Notes: generated by a model from the sequence alone, not told the origin. A stretch of 64,000 nt of DNA from Paenibacillus barengoltzii NBRC 101215 (GCF_004000745.1 NZ_BILV01000006.1:1-64000), one strand, 5' to 3'; counted from the first letter of the stretch, positions 16,160 through 25,463 are shown. Translations and numbers: made by a program.

Positions 16160-16798
16160 ATGAGTTCGAATGAGCATGATTTTACTACGATTATCAAAAC
16201 CCGCCGGTCGGTGAATAAATTTATCCCGGGCGTGGAAATCCAAGACAAGGAACTGGAAGAAATCTTTAATCTTACGAAATTCGCACCTTCGGCGTTTAAC
16301 TTGCAGCATACCCATTATGTTGTAGTGAAGGACCCTGATGTGAAGGAGCAAGTGTATGAAGCTGCGGCGAAGCAATATAAAATCCGGACCGCTTCCGCAG
16401 TGATTCTGGTACTCGGAAAAGTGGATGCCCACAAGGATGTCGGGGAGATGAACGAAGGCCTGCTGAACTTGGGCTTTCTCAGCAAGCAGGAGTATGACTT
16501 TCTTGTGTCGGATACGATCGGGTTCTATGAGAGCCGGGGGGAAGCGTTTATGCGGGAAGAGGCGATTCGCAGCGGCAGTCTGTCGGCCATGCAGATGATG
16601 CTCGTCGCGAAGGACCGCGGCTGGGATACCTGCCCGATGATCGGGTTTGATCCTGATGCGTTGCGCCGCTTGCTGAACGTCCCGGACAATTACATCCCGG
16701 TGATGCTGATTGCGATCGGCAAAGAAGACAGCTCGAGCTTCCGCCCGCGCGGTTACCGTAAGCCGGTTGGCGAGTTCGTCAGCATTAACCGTTTTTGA
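16160..16798 (+). CDS. mhqN: Nitroreductase family protein, MhqN-like
   Basis: A 212-residue flavoprotein of the NAD(P)H nitroreductase fold. IIKTRRSVNKFIPG near the N-terminus is the usual FMN phosphate-binding start, followed by LTKFAPSAFNLQHTHYVVV, SLSAMQMMLVAKDRGWDTCPMIGF and the C-terminal PRGYRKPVGEFV. Members reduce quinones or nitro compounds with FMN in the cytoplasm. TAGGAGG lies before the ATG at 16160. Its neighbours and the operator upstream indicate a role in reducing or conjugating quinones as in the B. subtilis mhqNOP operon. 36 bases separate it from the dioxygenase gene. Confidence 0.85.
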   Translation: MSSNEHDFTTIIKTRRSVNKFIPGVEIQDKELEEIFNLTKFAPSAFNLQHTHYVVVKDPDVKEQVYEAAAKQYKIRTASAVILVLGKVDAHKDVGEMNEGLLNLGFLSKQEYDFLVSDTIGFYESRGEAFMREEAIRSGSLSAMQMMLVAKDRGWDTCPMIGFDPDALRRLLNVPDNYIPVMLIAIGKEDSSSFRPRGYRKPVGEFVSINRF

Positions 16799-16834
16799 GC
16801 TTGCCCACCGTCCCAATTTAAGGAGGAGTTACAC

Positions 16835-17788
16835 ATGGTACATCCAACTTCAGGGATTCATCATATCACCGCATTTGCAACCGACCCGCAGGCGAATGTC
16901 GATTTTTACGCAGGAGTGCTGGGGCTCCGATTAGTCAAAAAAACGATCAACTTCGATGCCCCGGAGGTGTACCATTTGTACTTCGGCGATGAGGACGGGA
17001 ATCCGGGAACGATTATGACCTTCTTCCCGACGCCCGGGGCTCGGCGCGGCCGGGTTGGCGGCGGCCAGGTTGGAATCACCACCTTCGCCATCCCAGTCGG
17101 CGCGATGGACTTCTGGCGGGAACGCCTGGGCAAATTTGGCATCTCCACGACCGAGACTCGCCGATTCGGCGAAACCTACCTGCATTTCCATGACACGGAC
17201 GGACTCCAGCTAGAGCTGGTGGAACGCGCTGCGGGTCCGCTTAACATGTGGTCGTTTGGCGGCGTTCCGGCCGATTGGGCGATCAAAGGCTTTGGCGGCG
17301 CGGTGCTCTACAGCATGGCCCCAGAGAAAACGGCTGCGTTGCTCGAAACCGTATTGGGCTTGCAGAAGCTTGGAACAGAGGGCCATTATACCCGCTTCAA
17401 AGCCGAGGGTGACCTTGGCGACGTGATCGACGTCAACATCAAGCCGTTGGATTACGGGGCGGGCGGAGCCGGGACGGTGCATCACATCGCCTGGAGAGCC
17501 CGGGACTTTGCGGAACATGAAGCCTGGAGAGTTCGGGTTGCCGAGCACGGCTATCATCCGACGCCCATTGTGGACCGGCAATATTTTCACGCGTTGTATT
17601 TCCGGGAGGAGGGCGGCATCTTGTTCGAAATCGCTACAAATCCGCCGGGGTTCGCCAATGATGAGTCGCCGGAGCATTTGGGGGAACGGTTGATGCTTCC
17701 CGCTTGGTATGAACCGCATCGTGAAGCCATTGAACAAAACCTCACCCCGTTTGAAGTCCGGGTGCTGAAGGAGGACCTGCTGGGATGA
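16835..17788 (+). CDS. mhqO: Ring-cleavage (vicinal oxygen chelate) dioxygenase, MhqO-like
   Basis: A 317-residue protein made of two glyoxalase/bleomycin-resistance modules. The first begins SGIHHITAFATDPQANVDFY, and the second includes GTVHHIAWRARDFAEHEAW; the histidines in HHIT and VHHIA plus a glutamate in ILFEIATNPPG are the expected metal ligands. B. subtilis MhqO is a putative ring-cleaving dioxygenase for (methyl)hydroquinone-like compounds. AAGGAGG precedes the ATG. Its TGA overlaps the ATG of the following hydrolase gene (ATGA), which implies translational coupling. Substrate not shown by sequence alone. Confidence 0.85.
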   Translation: MVHPTSGIHHITAFATDPQANVDFYAGVLGLRLVKKTINFDAPEVYHLYFGDEDGNPGTIMTFFPTPGARRGRVGGGQVGITTFAIPVGAMDFWRERLGKFGISTTETRRFGETYLHFHDTDGLQLELVERAAGPLNMWSFGGVPADWAIKGFGGAVLYSMAPEKTAALLETVLGLQKLGTEGHYTRFKAEGDLGDVIDVNIKPLDYGAGGAGTVHHIAWRARDFAEHEAWRVRVAEHGYHPTPIVDRQYFHALYFREEGGILFEIATNPPGFANDESPEHLGERLMLPAWYEPHREAIEQNLTPFEVRVLKEDLLG

Positions 17789-18420
17789 AGCTAAAGCATA
17801 TTTACAAGCCGGGGATAACGACGGCTAGCGGTGAATCGGCGCCACCTCCATTGCTATTGCTTCACGGAACCGGCGGTACGGAGCGGGACCTGTTGCCGCT
17901 GGCAGAGATCATCTCCCCAACTTCCGCTGTGCTTAGCGTCCGAGGGAACGTGTTGGAGAACGGGATGCCGCGCTTCTTCCGGCGGCTGGCGATGGGCGTA
18001 TTCGATGAGGAGGATCTGGTGCTGCGCACGAAGGAGCTGCATGAATTCCTGGACGAGGCGGCAGAGCGCTACGGCTTCGATCGGCGCCGCCTCGTGGCCG
18101 TGGGGTATTCCAACGGTGCCAATATCGCGGCAAGCCTCCTGTTCCACCATGCGGGCGCACTCAGCGGGGCGATTCTGCACCATCCGATGGTTCCACGGCG
18201 GGGCGTGCCGTTGCCGGAGATGGCAGGAATCCCTGTCTTTATCGGGGCGGGACGGAACGACGCGATGTGCAAACCGGAGGAAACCGAGGAGTTGGCGGGG
18301 TTGCTCCGAGGTGCCGGGGCCCAAGTGCATGTGCATTGGGAGCCTTACGGGCATCAGTTAACCGAAACCGAGGTTCAGACAGCGGCAGCGTGGTTTCGAG
18401 ACCATCTGCTAAATCAATAA
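17785..18420 (+). CDS. mhqD: Alpha/beta hydrolase (carboxylesterase type), MhqD-like
   Basis: A 211-residue alpha/beta hydrolase. It has the oxyanion-hole start LLLLHGTGG, the nucleophile elbow VGYSNGANIA (Ser), and acid and base in GAGRNDAMC (Asp) and EPYGHQLT (His), spaced as in phospholipase/carboxylesterase family enzymes. B. subtilis MhqD is the matching hydrolase under MhqR control. The start codon overlaps the stop of the dioxygenase gene, so it is the fourth gene of the operon and ends in a strong terminator. It probably hydrolyses a ring-cleavage product or ester; this is inference from context. Confidence 0.8.
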   Translation: MKLKHIYKPGITTASGESAPPPLLLLHGTGGTERDLLPLAEIISPTSAVLSVRGNVLENGMPRFFRRLAMGVFDEEDLVLRTKELHEFLDEAAERYGFDRRRLVAVGYSNGANIAASLLFHHAGALSGAILHHPMVPRRGVPLPEMAGIPVFIGAGRNDAMCKPEETEELAGLLRGAGAQVHVHWEPYGHQLTETEVQTAAAWFRDHLLNQ

Positions 18421-18431
18421 TCTAACCTTCA

Positions 18432-18476
18432 ACAAAGGCAGTTCGGAGCACATTGCTCTGAACTGCCTTTGTTTGT
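18432..18476 (+). terminator. Rho-independent terminator of the mhq operon
   Basis: A 19-bp stem (ACAAAGGCAGTTCGGAGCA with its complement, one G-T pair) around a 3-base CAT loop, ending TTTGTTTG. Confidence 0.85.
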
Positions 18477-18524
18477 TGGATAAATTAAGTCCCCACAAAT
18501 GAAAGGTTTTGTGCTAGCATAAAA

Positions 18525-18538
18525 TGTGTGCGCTTACA
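18525..18538. promoter_or_regulatory. Catabolite-responsive element (cre)-like site
   Basis: TGTGTGCGCTTACA matches the cre consensus TGWNANCGNTNWCA at all but one position. It lies just downstream of a TAAAAT possible -10 (18520-18525) and 63 bases before the first response-regulator gene, a position suited to CcpA repression of the xylan-fragment cluster. Confidence 0.5.
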
Positions 18539-18600
18539 TGGTGGATATTGGCTGAATTATAGATCCATGGAATTCACGTAAAAAGGGAGGGATGACAGCG

Positions 18601-20175
18601 ATGTTGCAAGTGCTTCTGGTTGATGATGAGCCTTGGGTGCTGGAGGGTCTGCGAACCATGGTGAATTGGGAAAGGCACGGCTTTCAAGTCTGCGGTGAAG
18701 CGCTGGACGGTCCGGAGGCTTTAGTCAAAATGCAGGAACTGCGACCTGAACTAGTCGTCACAGATATCCATATGCCTGTCATCAGCGGCTTGGAACTGAT
18801 CGAACGGAGTAAACGGCTGCTCGCAAGGCCCCCTAAATTTGTGATTCTAAGCGGTTACGACGATTTTAACTACGCCCTTACGGCGATGCGGCAACGGGTG
18901 GCGGAGTATTTACTGAAGCCGATTGACGAAGACGAGTTCGGGGCCATTCTGGACCGTCTCGGTCAGATGATTGCCGAGGAGCGGGAACTGGAGCAGTCCA
19001 AGTTACGGAAGCAAACGTTATTTAAAAATAACCTCCTGAACCGATTGATTCAGGGGGAAGATGGCCTTCAGCTGGAGCAGGAGGCGGCCGCCGCGCTTCA
19101 GCTCGGGGGTGAGCCGGAGCTGCAATGTATGCTGTTCGACGCCGGGATGGATCCGCAACCTCTAAAGCAACGCGTACTCAGTTATTTCTCGAAACCCGCG
19201 GATGCGGATCGTTCCTTCATGGACGGCTCAGGCCGGTTTGGGATGATCCTGCGGACGGATGAAATGCCGCAGCCGCGGATCGAAGAGATGGGACTGGCGA
19301 TCAGCAGTGAACTTTCGGAGATAGGGTCGCCGGCAGTGATTGCCGTCAGCCGTGTCGGGAAAGGCATCCGCTCCATCCGGGAGCTGTACCTGCAAACGCT
19401 GGAGACCGTCAAAGCAAAGCGCGAGAAGGGGAAAACTGGCTTCTTCATGCTATGCCATCTTCCGCAGCCTTACAGTTCGGAGGATGTGTTGAAGGGCAAG
19501 GTTGAGCTGCTGTTGGCCGCCGTGCTTCAAGGGGATCCCGGATCAACGGGAGCAGTGGTGGAGGAAGTGTTTGGCGCCCTTGCCAGCAGCCAGATTGGTC
19601 TGGAGACCCTACGAGCTTTCGCAGCTAATGTGGAGCTCACGTTATGCCGCAGGATCAAGAAGGCCGGCGGCGATGCCGACGCTTTTATGGTTCGTGTGCA
19701 GGGGAACGAAGGAGAATCGAACGGGATCAGCGATTACGCCGCGTTGAAGCCGTATCTCCTAAAGCTGTGCCGGGAAGCCTCGCTGCTGCTAGCCGGATTG
19801 CGCCGGAAGAACGAGAATAACACGATTTTTCAGGTCATTCAGTACGTGGATGAGGAGTTTCGCAGCAAGCTGAAGCTGCAAACCCTTGCCAAGCAGTTTC
19901 ATATGAACCCGACCTATTTAGGACAGGTGTTCAAAAAAGAAACAGGCAAAACCTTCAACGACTATCTCAACGAGAAACGGCTGGAGGAAGCCAAACGACT
20001 GCTGAAGCGCACCTCGATGAAAATTTCCGATATTGCGCTGCAGGTGGGTTATCCGAATACGGACTATTTTATCAGCAAATTCAAACAGTCGATTGGTATG
20101 CTGCCCTCTGTCTATAAATCCGAGTTTCAACATGACGGTCCCCAGAAACTAAAGGGGCCCAGATTGGCCGAATAA
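18601..20175 (+). CDS. YesN-type response regulator with AraC output domain (first of a pair)
   Basis: A 524-residue regulator. The receiver has the acidic pocket VDDE (residues 8-10), phospho-acceptor D55 in VVTDIHMP, and the lysine in YLLKPIDE. A long middle region follows. The C-terminal AraC domain has two helix-turn-helices: LKLQTLAKQFHMNPTYLGQV, and ISDIALQVGYPNTDYFISKF before the family PSVYK motif. GGGAGGG is 9 bases before the ATG at 18601; the in-frame ATG at 18592 abuts the ribosome site and is unlikely. It is 18 bases upstream of the sensor kinase gene and, unusually, another AraC response regulator follows that kinase. Expected to activate the ABC transporter/xylanase genes downstream. 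Confidence 0.9.
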   Translation: MLQVLLVDDEPWVLEGLRTMVNWERHGFQVCGEALDGPEALVKMQELRPELVVTDIHMPVISGLELIERSKRLLARPPKFVILSGYDDFNYALTAMRQRVAEYLLKPIDEDEFGAILDRLGQMIAEERELEQSKLRKQTLFKNNLLNRLIQGEDGLQLEQEAAAALQLGGEPELQCMLFDAGMDPQPLKQRVLSYFSKPADADRSFMDGSGRFGMILRTDEMPQPRIEEMGLAISSELSEIGSPAVIAVSRVGKGIRSIRELYLQTLETVKAKREKGKTGFFMLCHLPQPYSSEDVLKGKVELLLAAVLQGDPGSTGAVVEEVFGALASSQIGLETLRAFAANVELTLCRRIKKAGGDADAFMVRVQGNEGESNGISDYAALKPYLLKLCREASLLLAGLRRKNENNTIFQVIQYVDEEFRSKLKLQTLAKQFHMNPTYLGQVFKKETGKTFNDYLNEKRLEEAKRLLKRTSMKISDIALQVGYPNTDYFISKFKQSIGMLPSVYKSEFQHDGPQKLKGPRLAE

Positions 20176-20193
20176 GCCCGAGGTGGTGCGAGC

Positions 20194-21990
20194 ATGGGAA
20201 GATGGAGATTCCGGGGAAGAGTGAACGATATTCCGCTGAAGACGAAATTTATGCTGATCTACCTGATTGGCGTGCTACTGCCGATCCTGGTTATTAACCT
20301 GGTGTTCATGGGGCGGATGACTGACTTTATTAAAGAGCGCGAGAAGCAGAACCTGGAGATTTCCATGGAGCGTGCCCGTAAGGATATTCTCGATTTTATC
20401 GACGGCGGGGTAGCGGTTAGTCATGCCCTGAACACCGATAAGACGCTGTATGAAAAGATGGACCGAATCTACTCGGGCCCGGTCGATTTTTACGAAACGT
20501 TTGATGAGCAGCTGCGCAATCGGGTGACCAGCTACATTCCGGTCAATAATCAGATTCTGCGAATCGGGATATACACCACCAATCCGACGATCGTCCCCGG
20601 GGGCAATTATCATATGATCAATGATGAGGTGAAGGGTAGCGAATGGTACCGGATCTGGAGCAGTTCGTCGGACCCGGTGGTTGTCGCAGCGTACCGCGCA
20701 TCTCAAGCTACGAACCGAGCGAATACCGAGCCTTATTTCAGCGTGATTGAGAAAATGGACTACTACGATTCCTATAACACCTTCGACAAGCTGCTGCGGA
20801 TCGATATTGATCTCAGCAAAATTTACGACGTGATCGTCCGGGAGCGGGACTACCTGGATTTGTATCTGGTCAACGGGAACGATGAAATCATCGTGTCGGC
20901 GGACAGCGGCTATCGGCAGGATACAAGTGTGGGTTATCCCAAGCTTGAATTGTCTGCCGAGGATCGGGAGAAGGGGGTGGAGTCCGTAGTCATCGGGAAT
21001 GCCAAATACGTGAAAGGCTGGCGGCTGATCGGGATCCCGCAGGGCACCCGGTTGTCCAAGGCGATGTTCGATATGCGCTTGTTCGTTGGGATGTTGGTTG
21101 CGGCAATCACCTTATTCACGTCGATCTTCATTTTCGTCATGCTCCGCTCCTATCATTACCGGGTGAAGCGGCTCTCGCGCCATATGCAGAAGGTCACTAA
21201 TGAGAAATTCGATTTGATTAACATCGATGAAGGACGCGATGAAATCGGCGGCCTGATCCGCAACTTTAACATGATGACCGCTCGCATCAACGCGTTGATC
21301 AACAACGTTTACAAGCTGGAAATCCAGCAGAAGAGCCTTGAAGCCGAGCGCGTGCGGGCAGAGCTGAACTTCTTGCAGAGCCAGATGAACCCGCATTTTC
21401 TGTTTAATACGCTGAACGCGATATTAGTGGTCTGTACGAAAAAGAACTACTCCGACGTTACGGACATCATTAAGAACTTGTCCAAGCTGCTGCGCCGGTT
21501 GCTCCGCTGGAAGGAGGACCTCGTTACGCTGGAAGAGGAGATTCGGTTTATCGACATGTATTTGAAAATCGAAAAATTCCGCTTCCGGGATAAATTCGAG
21601 TACGTCTTCGACATTGAGGAGGCAGCGCTGCATTATACGATTCCGAAGATGAGCATCCAGCCGCTGGTCGAGAACGCCTGCAAGCACGGAATTCAAGCGG
21701 TGCAGGGCAATGGGCTCGTTACCGTTAAAGCCCGCGTGGAAGACGGACGGCTTCGCATCGTCATTTCGGATAACGGCAAAGGCATCAAACCGGAGCAGCT
21801 GCGGGAAATGCTGCTAACCGTACGGAGCGAGAACACGTCCGGGAACAGCATTGGCATTCGCAATGTGTATCGCCGATTCGAGTTGTACTACAACGATCAG
21901 GTTCGCTTTAACATCGACAGCAAGCCGGGACAAGGGACAAAAGTGTGTATCGAAATTCCGGTCAAACGGCTTCAACACCAGGGAGGATAA
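20194..21990 (+). CDS. Sensor histidine kinase (PF06580 type) of the xylan-fragment cluster
   Basis: A 598-residue membrane kinase. A TM segment near residues 13-33 is followed by an extracellular sensing domain of about 250 residues. A second TM segment around 290-315 leads to HAMP (YHYRVKRLSRHMQKV), a short coiled coil, and the His_kinase domain with QSQMNPHFLFNTLN (H401). The HATPase region has QPLVENACKHGI, DNGKGI and GIRNVYRRF. Such kinases sense extracellular sugars, often with help from a solute-binding protein, and phosphorylate YesN-type regulators. GAGGTGG precedes the ATG at 20194. It sits between two response-regulator genes with gaps of 18 and 17 bases, so all three are probably cotranscribed. 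Confidence 0.9.
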   Translation: MGRWRFRGRVNDIPLKTKFMLIYLIGVLLPILVINLVFMGRMTDFIKEREKQNLEISMERARKDILDFIDGGVAVSHALNTDKTLYEKMDRIYSGPVDFYETFDEQLRNRVTSYIPVNNQILRIGIYTTNPTIVPGGNYHMINDEVKGSEWYRIWSSSSDPVVVAAYRASQATNRANTEPYFSVIEKMDYYDSYNTFDKLLRIDIDLSKIYDVIVRERDYLDLYLVNGNDEIIVSADSGYRQDTSVGYPKLELSAEDREKGVESVVIGNAKYVKGWRLIGIPQGTRLSKAMFDMRLFVGMLVAAITLFTSIFIFVMLRSYHYRVKRLSRHMQKVTNEKFDLINIDEGRDEIGGLIRNFNMMTARINALINNVYKLEIQQKSLEAERVRAELNFLQSQMNPHFLFNTLNAILVVCTKKNYSDVTDIIKNLSKLLRRLLRWKEDLVTLEEEIRFIDMYLKIEKFRFRDKFEYVFDIEEAALHYTIPKMSIQPLVENACKHGIQAVQGNGLVTVKARVEDGRLRIVISDNGKGIKPEQLREMLLTVRSENTSGNSIGIRNVYRRFELYYNDQVRFNIDSKPGQGTKVCIEIPVKRLQHQGG

Positions 21991-22007
21991 TCAGGGGGGA
22001 AAGAGCC

Positions 22008-23552
22008 ATGAGATTCAAGGTGTTATTGGTGGATGACGAGCCGGCAGCATTGGAGGGGATGCAGCTGTGGATCAACTGGCCGGAGCTGGGCTTTGAGATA
22101 TGCGGGACTAGCAGCAACGGCGCGGAGGCGCTGGAGAAGATCGGCCAGCTGCAGCCGGACCTAGTTGTTACCGATGTGCGGATGCCGGGAATGGATGGAC
22201 TGGAAATGATCGAGGCGTGGCAGAAGCAGAATACCCGACAGGTCAGCTTTGCGATCGTAAGCGGATACAGTGAATTTCAATATGCACAAAAAGCGCTCCG
22301 CTTTGGTGTCACCCGGTATTTGCTGAAGCCGATTGACGAGGAGATCGCCGCCGAAGAGCTCGGGGCGATCTATCAGGAGCTGGCGGAGGAGCAGGAGCGT
22401 CAACGCATCAGCCGGATCGCTTCCTATGAGGAGACAGTGGGTCTGCTTAAGGGATGGCTCCATCCCTCGCCGGGGCTCCCTCGGGATGAGGGGCGGATCG
22501 CTGCGCTTTCGAGCCTGCGGAAGGCGTGGAATGTGTGTCTCATTCAGCCAAGAGACAGCTGCTTTGCCGAGACCCGGGAGCAAGTTGCCGCCTATGTCGG
22601 GGAGAGGGAAGCCATGTATCTCATCGATCTGGACTATAGCGGCTTGGATGAGGGCCTTCTGGCCCTGGTGTACGGATTTCATCCCGGCGAGGATGGGCCG
22701 GACGGCGCTAAATGGATCAACGAACTGGAGAGATTATGCCGCAGTCTTGGAGTCGTCGCATCGGCGGGGCAGGGCGTGACAAGCCTGCAAGAGATTCCAG
22801 CTGCGTTCAGACAGGCTCAGACAGCGATGCAGCATCAGTTTTATGCGGAAGGCCCTGCCGGGATTATGGAGTATCGTAACGTGGCTGCGCTGAAGTTCCA
22901 CCGCAGGTACGATCAAACCGAGCTGGTGGATCGCATTATAGGGGCGATTCAACTGCTGGACAAAGCGGGCTTGGAGGAAGGGCTGTCCGAGGCGGAGCGT
23001 AGGTTCCGGGAACTTTACCTAACGCCGGACATCGTGCGTAAATTTGGGATTCATTTGTTTTATCTCATGATGGAACACCTGGAGGAACTCCCGGACAAGG
23101 CGGCGGAACTGCAAAGCAAATACGACATTCCCGGCACAGTTTCGGCGGTGCCAACCCTGCGGGAATTAATGGACCGGATCCAAGCGTTAGGGACAGAGTG
23201 CATCGATGGGCTTCTGATGGACAAAGCCCAACGGTCCCAGGGAGTCATTCAAGACATCAACGCCTATATCCGGGAGCATTACCGTGAGCCTTTGACGATT
23301 AAAAAGTTAGCGGAGGTGTTTTACCTTCATCCGGTTTATTTGGGCCAATTACTCCAGAAGAAGAACGGCGTTTCTTTTAACGAAATGATCCATAACTTTC
23401 GCATTGAAGAAGCCGTTGGGCTGCTCCGGGACGGAAGCTTAAATAACGGGGAGATTGCCGAGCGAGTGGGGTACGCGAACTATGGCCAATTCCTGAAGCA
23501 ATTTGAAAAAAGATTACAAATGTCGCCTAATGAGTACAGAAACAGGAACTGA
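22008..23552 (+). CDS. YesN-type response regulator with AraC output domain (second of a pair)
   Basis: A 514-residue regulator with receiver acidic residues VDDEP, phospho-acceptor D56 in VVTDVRMP, and YLLKPIDE, then a middle region and a C-terminal AraC domain (LTIKKLAEVFYLHPVYLGQL; NGEIAERVGYANYGQFLKQF). The ATG at 22008 follows GGGGGAAAG; the frame is open back to 21945 inside the kinase gene, but that part does not look like a receiver. It has the same design as the regulator at 18601 but differs widely in sequence, so it is not a recent duplicate. Either both answer to the kinase between them, or one is driven by another kinase. Confidence 0.9.
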   Translation: MRFKVLLVDDEPAALEGMQLWINWPELGFEICGTSSNGAEALEKIGQLQPDLVVTDVRMPGMDGLEMIEAWQKQNTRQVSFAIVSGYSEFQYAQKALRFGVTRYLLKPIDEEIAAEELGAIYQELAEEQERQRISRIASYEETVGLLKGWLHPSPGLPRDEGRIAALSSLRKAWNVCLIQPRDSCFAETREQVAAYVGEREAMYLIDLDYSGLDEGLLALVYGFHPGEDGPDGAKWINELERLCRSLGVVASAGQGVTSLQEIPAAFRQAQTAMQHQFYAEGPAGIMEYRNVAALKFHRRYDQTELVDRIIGAIQLLDKAGLEEGLSEAERRFRELYLTPDIVRKFGIHLFYLMMEHLEELPDKAAELQSKYDIPGTVSAVPTLRELMDRIQALGTECIDGLLMDKAQRSQGVIQDINAYIREHYREPLTIKKLAEVFYLHPVYLGQLLQKKNGVSFNEMIHNFRIEEAVGLLRDGSLNNGEIAERVGYANYGQFLKQFEKRLQMSPNEYRNRN

Positions 23553-23682
23553 AATTTTGAATATGGAACCTTTAATTGTGAACTAGTTGTGGCTGGGTAG
23601 CGCTCTTAGAATTAAAGATAAGTTGATGAAAGGGCTTACAAAATAGCTTAAACATCAACAAATCATTACGGAGGTGCTTTAC

Positions 23683-25383
23683 ATGGGGGGCAAGACCAAA
23701 TCAATGCTCCGGCTCAGCGTTATCCTGCTGTTATCGCTCAGCGTCATCCTAGCGGGATGTGGCGGCGGTAACAAAACTACCACAGCCGAAACCAACACCG
23801 GCAATACGGGGACTACAGGGAACAATGCCGGAGATAAAGTCGAACCGCTTGAAATCACCGCGTTTATCGGGGAAGCCGGCCAACAGCCGACGCCGGACAA
23901 CAAGATTTACAAGAAGATTAAAGATGAGCTGGGCGTCACATTCAAATTTGAATTTCTTGCCGGGGACATTGACCAGAAGCTTGGCGTTATGATCGCAGGC
24001 TCCGATTATCCCGATATTATGACCGGCAATACGAAGTTGACGGCAGCAGGGGCTTATATCCCTTTGGAAGATCTGATTGAAGAACATGCACCGAATTTGA
24101 AGAAGCACTATGAGAAATATTGGAACATGATGAAGGACCCGAATGACGGTCATATTTACATCCTGCCAAACTACGGGGCCTATAACGGGGAAGTCAGCAC
24201 AACTTGGTATTCGGGTCCGGCTTTCTGGATCCAAAAGGCTGTGCTGGAGGAGGCAGGATATCCTCAAGTCAAAACGCTTGATGAATATTTTGATCTGCTC
24301 ATCAAGTACAAGGAGAAACACCCAACGATCGATGGCAGCCCAACGATTGGTTTCGAAATTCTGAACTATGACTGGAGAAACTGGGGACTGTTTAATGCGC
24401 CGCAGCATCTGATCGGACACCCGAATGACGGCGGCGTTGTCGTGAAGGACGGCAAAGCGGAGATTTTCGCCGACAAGGATTATGCTAAACGGTACTACAA
24501 GAAGCTGAATGAAATGAATGCCTTAGGTCTGATCGATAAAGAGACATTTACACAAAACTATGACCAGTATCAAGCGAAAATTTCCAGCGGTACGGTGCTC
24601 GGATTTTTTGACCAGCACTGGAACTTCCAAGATGCCGAGAATGTGTTAATTACGGCGAAGAAGCATGAAAGAACCTATGTCGGCTTGCCGCTGGTTTACG
24701 ATACAAGCATTACAGACCATTATCTGGATCGCCCGGCACTGAACCTGAACAATGGCTTTGGGATCAGCGTAAATGCTGGGGAAGATAAGGCGATCAAAAT
24801 TCTTAAATTCTGGGATCGCCTGATCCAGGAAGATTGGCAAAAAATCATGTCTTGGGGGATTGAAGGCGAAGACTACATTGTTACCGAAGAAGGCCGCTTC
24901 ATGAAAACCCAAGAGCAACGCGACAAGTTTACGGATGCGACTTGGAAACTGGCGAACAAAGCGGATACGTTGCACAAATTCAGTCCGAAAATGGAAGGGT
25001 ATTTCAGCGATGGGAATGCTACCGATGCGGCAGCCCAACCTGAAGAATACCAAGCAGGGCTGGAAGAGTACGATAAAAAATTCTTGGCCGCTTATGGATA
25101 TAACAGCTATGTTGACTTCTTTACACCAGCACCGGAAAACGAAGTTTCTTATCCGGCATGGTCGGTTGACTTAGTGGAAGGTTCGGAAGCCAAGGTAGTG
25201 AACACCAAGCAGAATGATTTGTCTACGAAGTATCTGCCTAGAGCGATTTTGGCCGACCCGGCTGATTTCGATAAGGTATGGGATGAATACGTGGGAGAAA
25301 TCCGCAAGCTCAACATTAAAGCTTACGAAGACCGCATTAACGAAGTGTTGCAATGGAGAATTGACAACTGGTCCGTGAAATAA
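23683..25383 (+). CDS. Extracellular sugar-binding lipoprotein (LplA/YtcQ family)
   Basis: A 566-residue solute-binding lipoprotein. The signal peptide MGGKTKSMLRLSVILLLSLS ends in the lipobox LAGC, giving a diacylglyceryl-Cys; a Thr/Asn/Gly linker follows. The large mature part resembles LplA/YtcQ-type proteins, which in Paenibacillus sp. JDR-2 bind aldouronates (methylglucurono-xylo-oligosaccharides). GGAGGTG is 7 bases before the ATG at 23683; the GTG at 23674 lies in the ribosome site. The order regulator, binding protein, two permeases, GH10 xylanase matches the aldouronate cluster closely. No ATPase is encoded, so a shared MsmX-type ATPase must serve it. A perfect stem-loop follows the stop codon. 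Confidence 0.85.
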   Translation: MGGKTKSMLRLSVILLLSLSVILAGCGGGNKTTTAETNTGNTGTTGNNAGDKVEPLEITAFIGEAGQQPTPDNKIYKKIKDELGVTFKFEFLAGDIDQKLGVMIAGSDYPDIMTGNTKLTAAGAYIPLEDLIEEHAPNLKKHYEKYWNMMKDPNDGHIYILPNYGAYNGEVSTTWYSGPAFWIQKAVLEEAGYPQVKTLDEYFDLLIKYKEKHPTIDGSPTIGFEILNYDWRNWGLFNAPQHLIGHPNDGGVVVKDGKAEIFADKDYAKRYYKKLNEMNALGLIDKETFTQNYDQYQAKISSGTVLGFFDQHWNFQDAENVLITAKKHERTYVGLPLVYDTSITDHYLDRPALNLNNGFGISVNAGEDKAIKILKFWDRLIQEDWQKIMSWGIEGEDYIVTEEGRFMKTQEQRDKFTDATWKLANKADTLHKFSPKMEGYFSDGNATDAAAQPEEYQAGLEEYDKKFLAAYGYNSYVDFFTPAPENEVSYPAWSVDLVEGSEAKVVNTKQNDLSTKYLPRAILADPADFDKVWDEYVGEIRKLNIKAYEDRINEVLQWRIDNWSVK

Positions 25384-25396
25384 TCCAGGGATTCAA

Positions 25397-25434
25397 TCGA
25401 AGAATGGAAGGCATCTAAGCCTTCCATTCTTCGA
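25397..25434 (+). other. Intercistronic perfect stem-loop after the binding-protein gene
   Basis: TCGAAGAATGGAAGGC pairs base for base with its complement across a 6-base ATCTAA loop (16-bp stem). No T-run follows (AATCTTAGG), so it is unlikely to be a strong terminator. Placed between a binding-protein gene and its permeases, it probably stabilises the upstream transcript and raises the binding-protein:permease ratio. Confidence 0.75.
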
Positions 25435-25463
25435 AATCTTAGGCTTTGTGGGGAGAACAAAAT

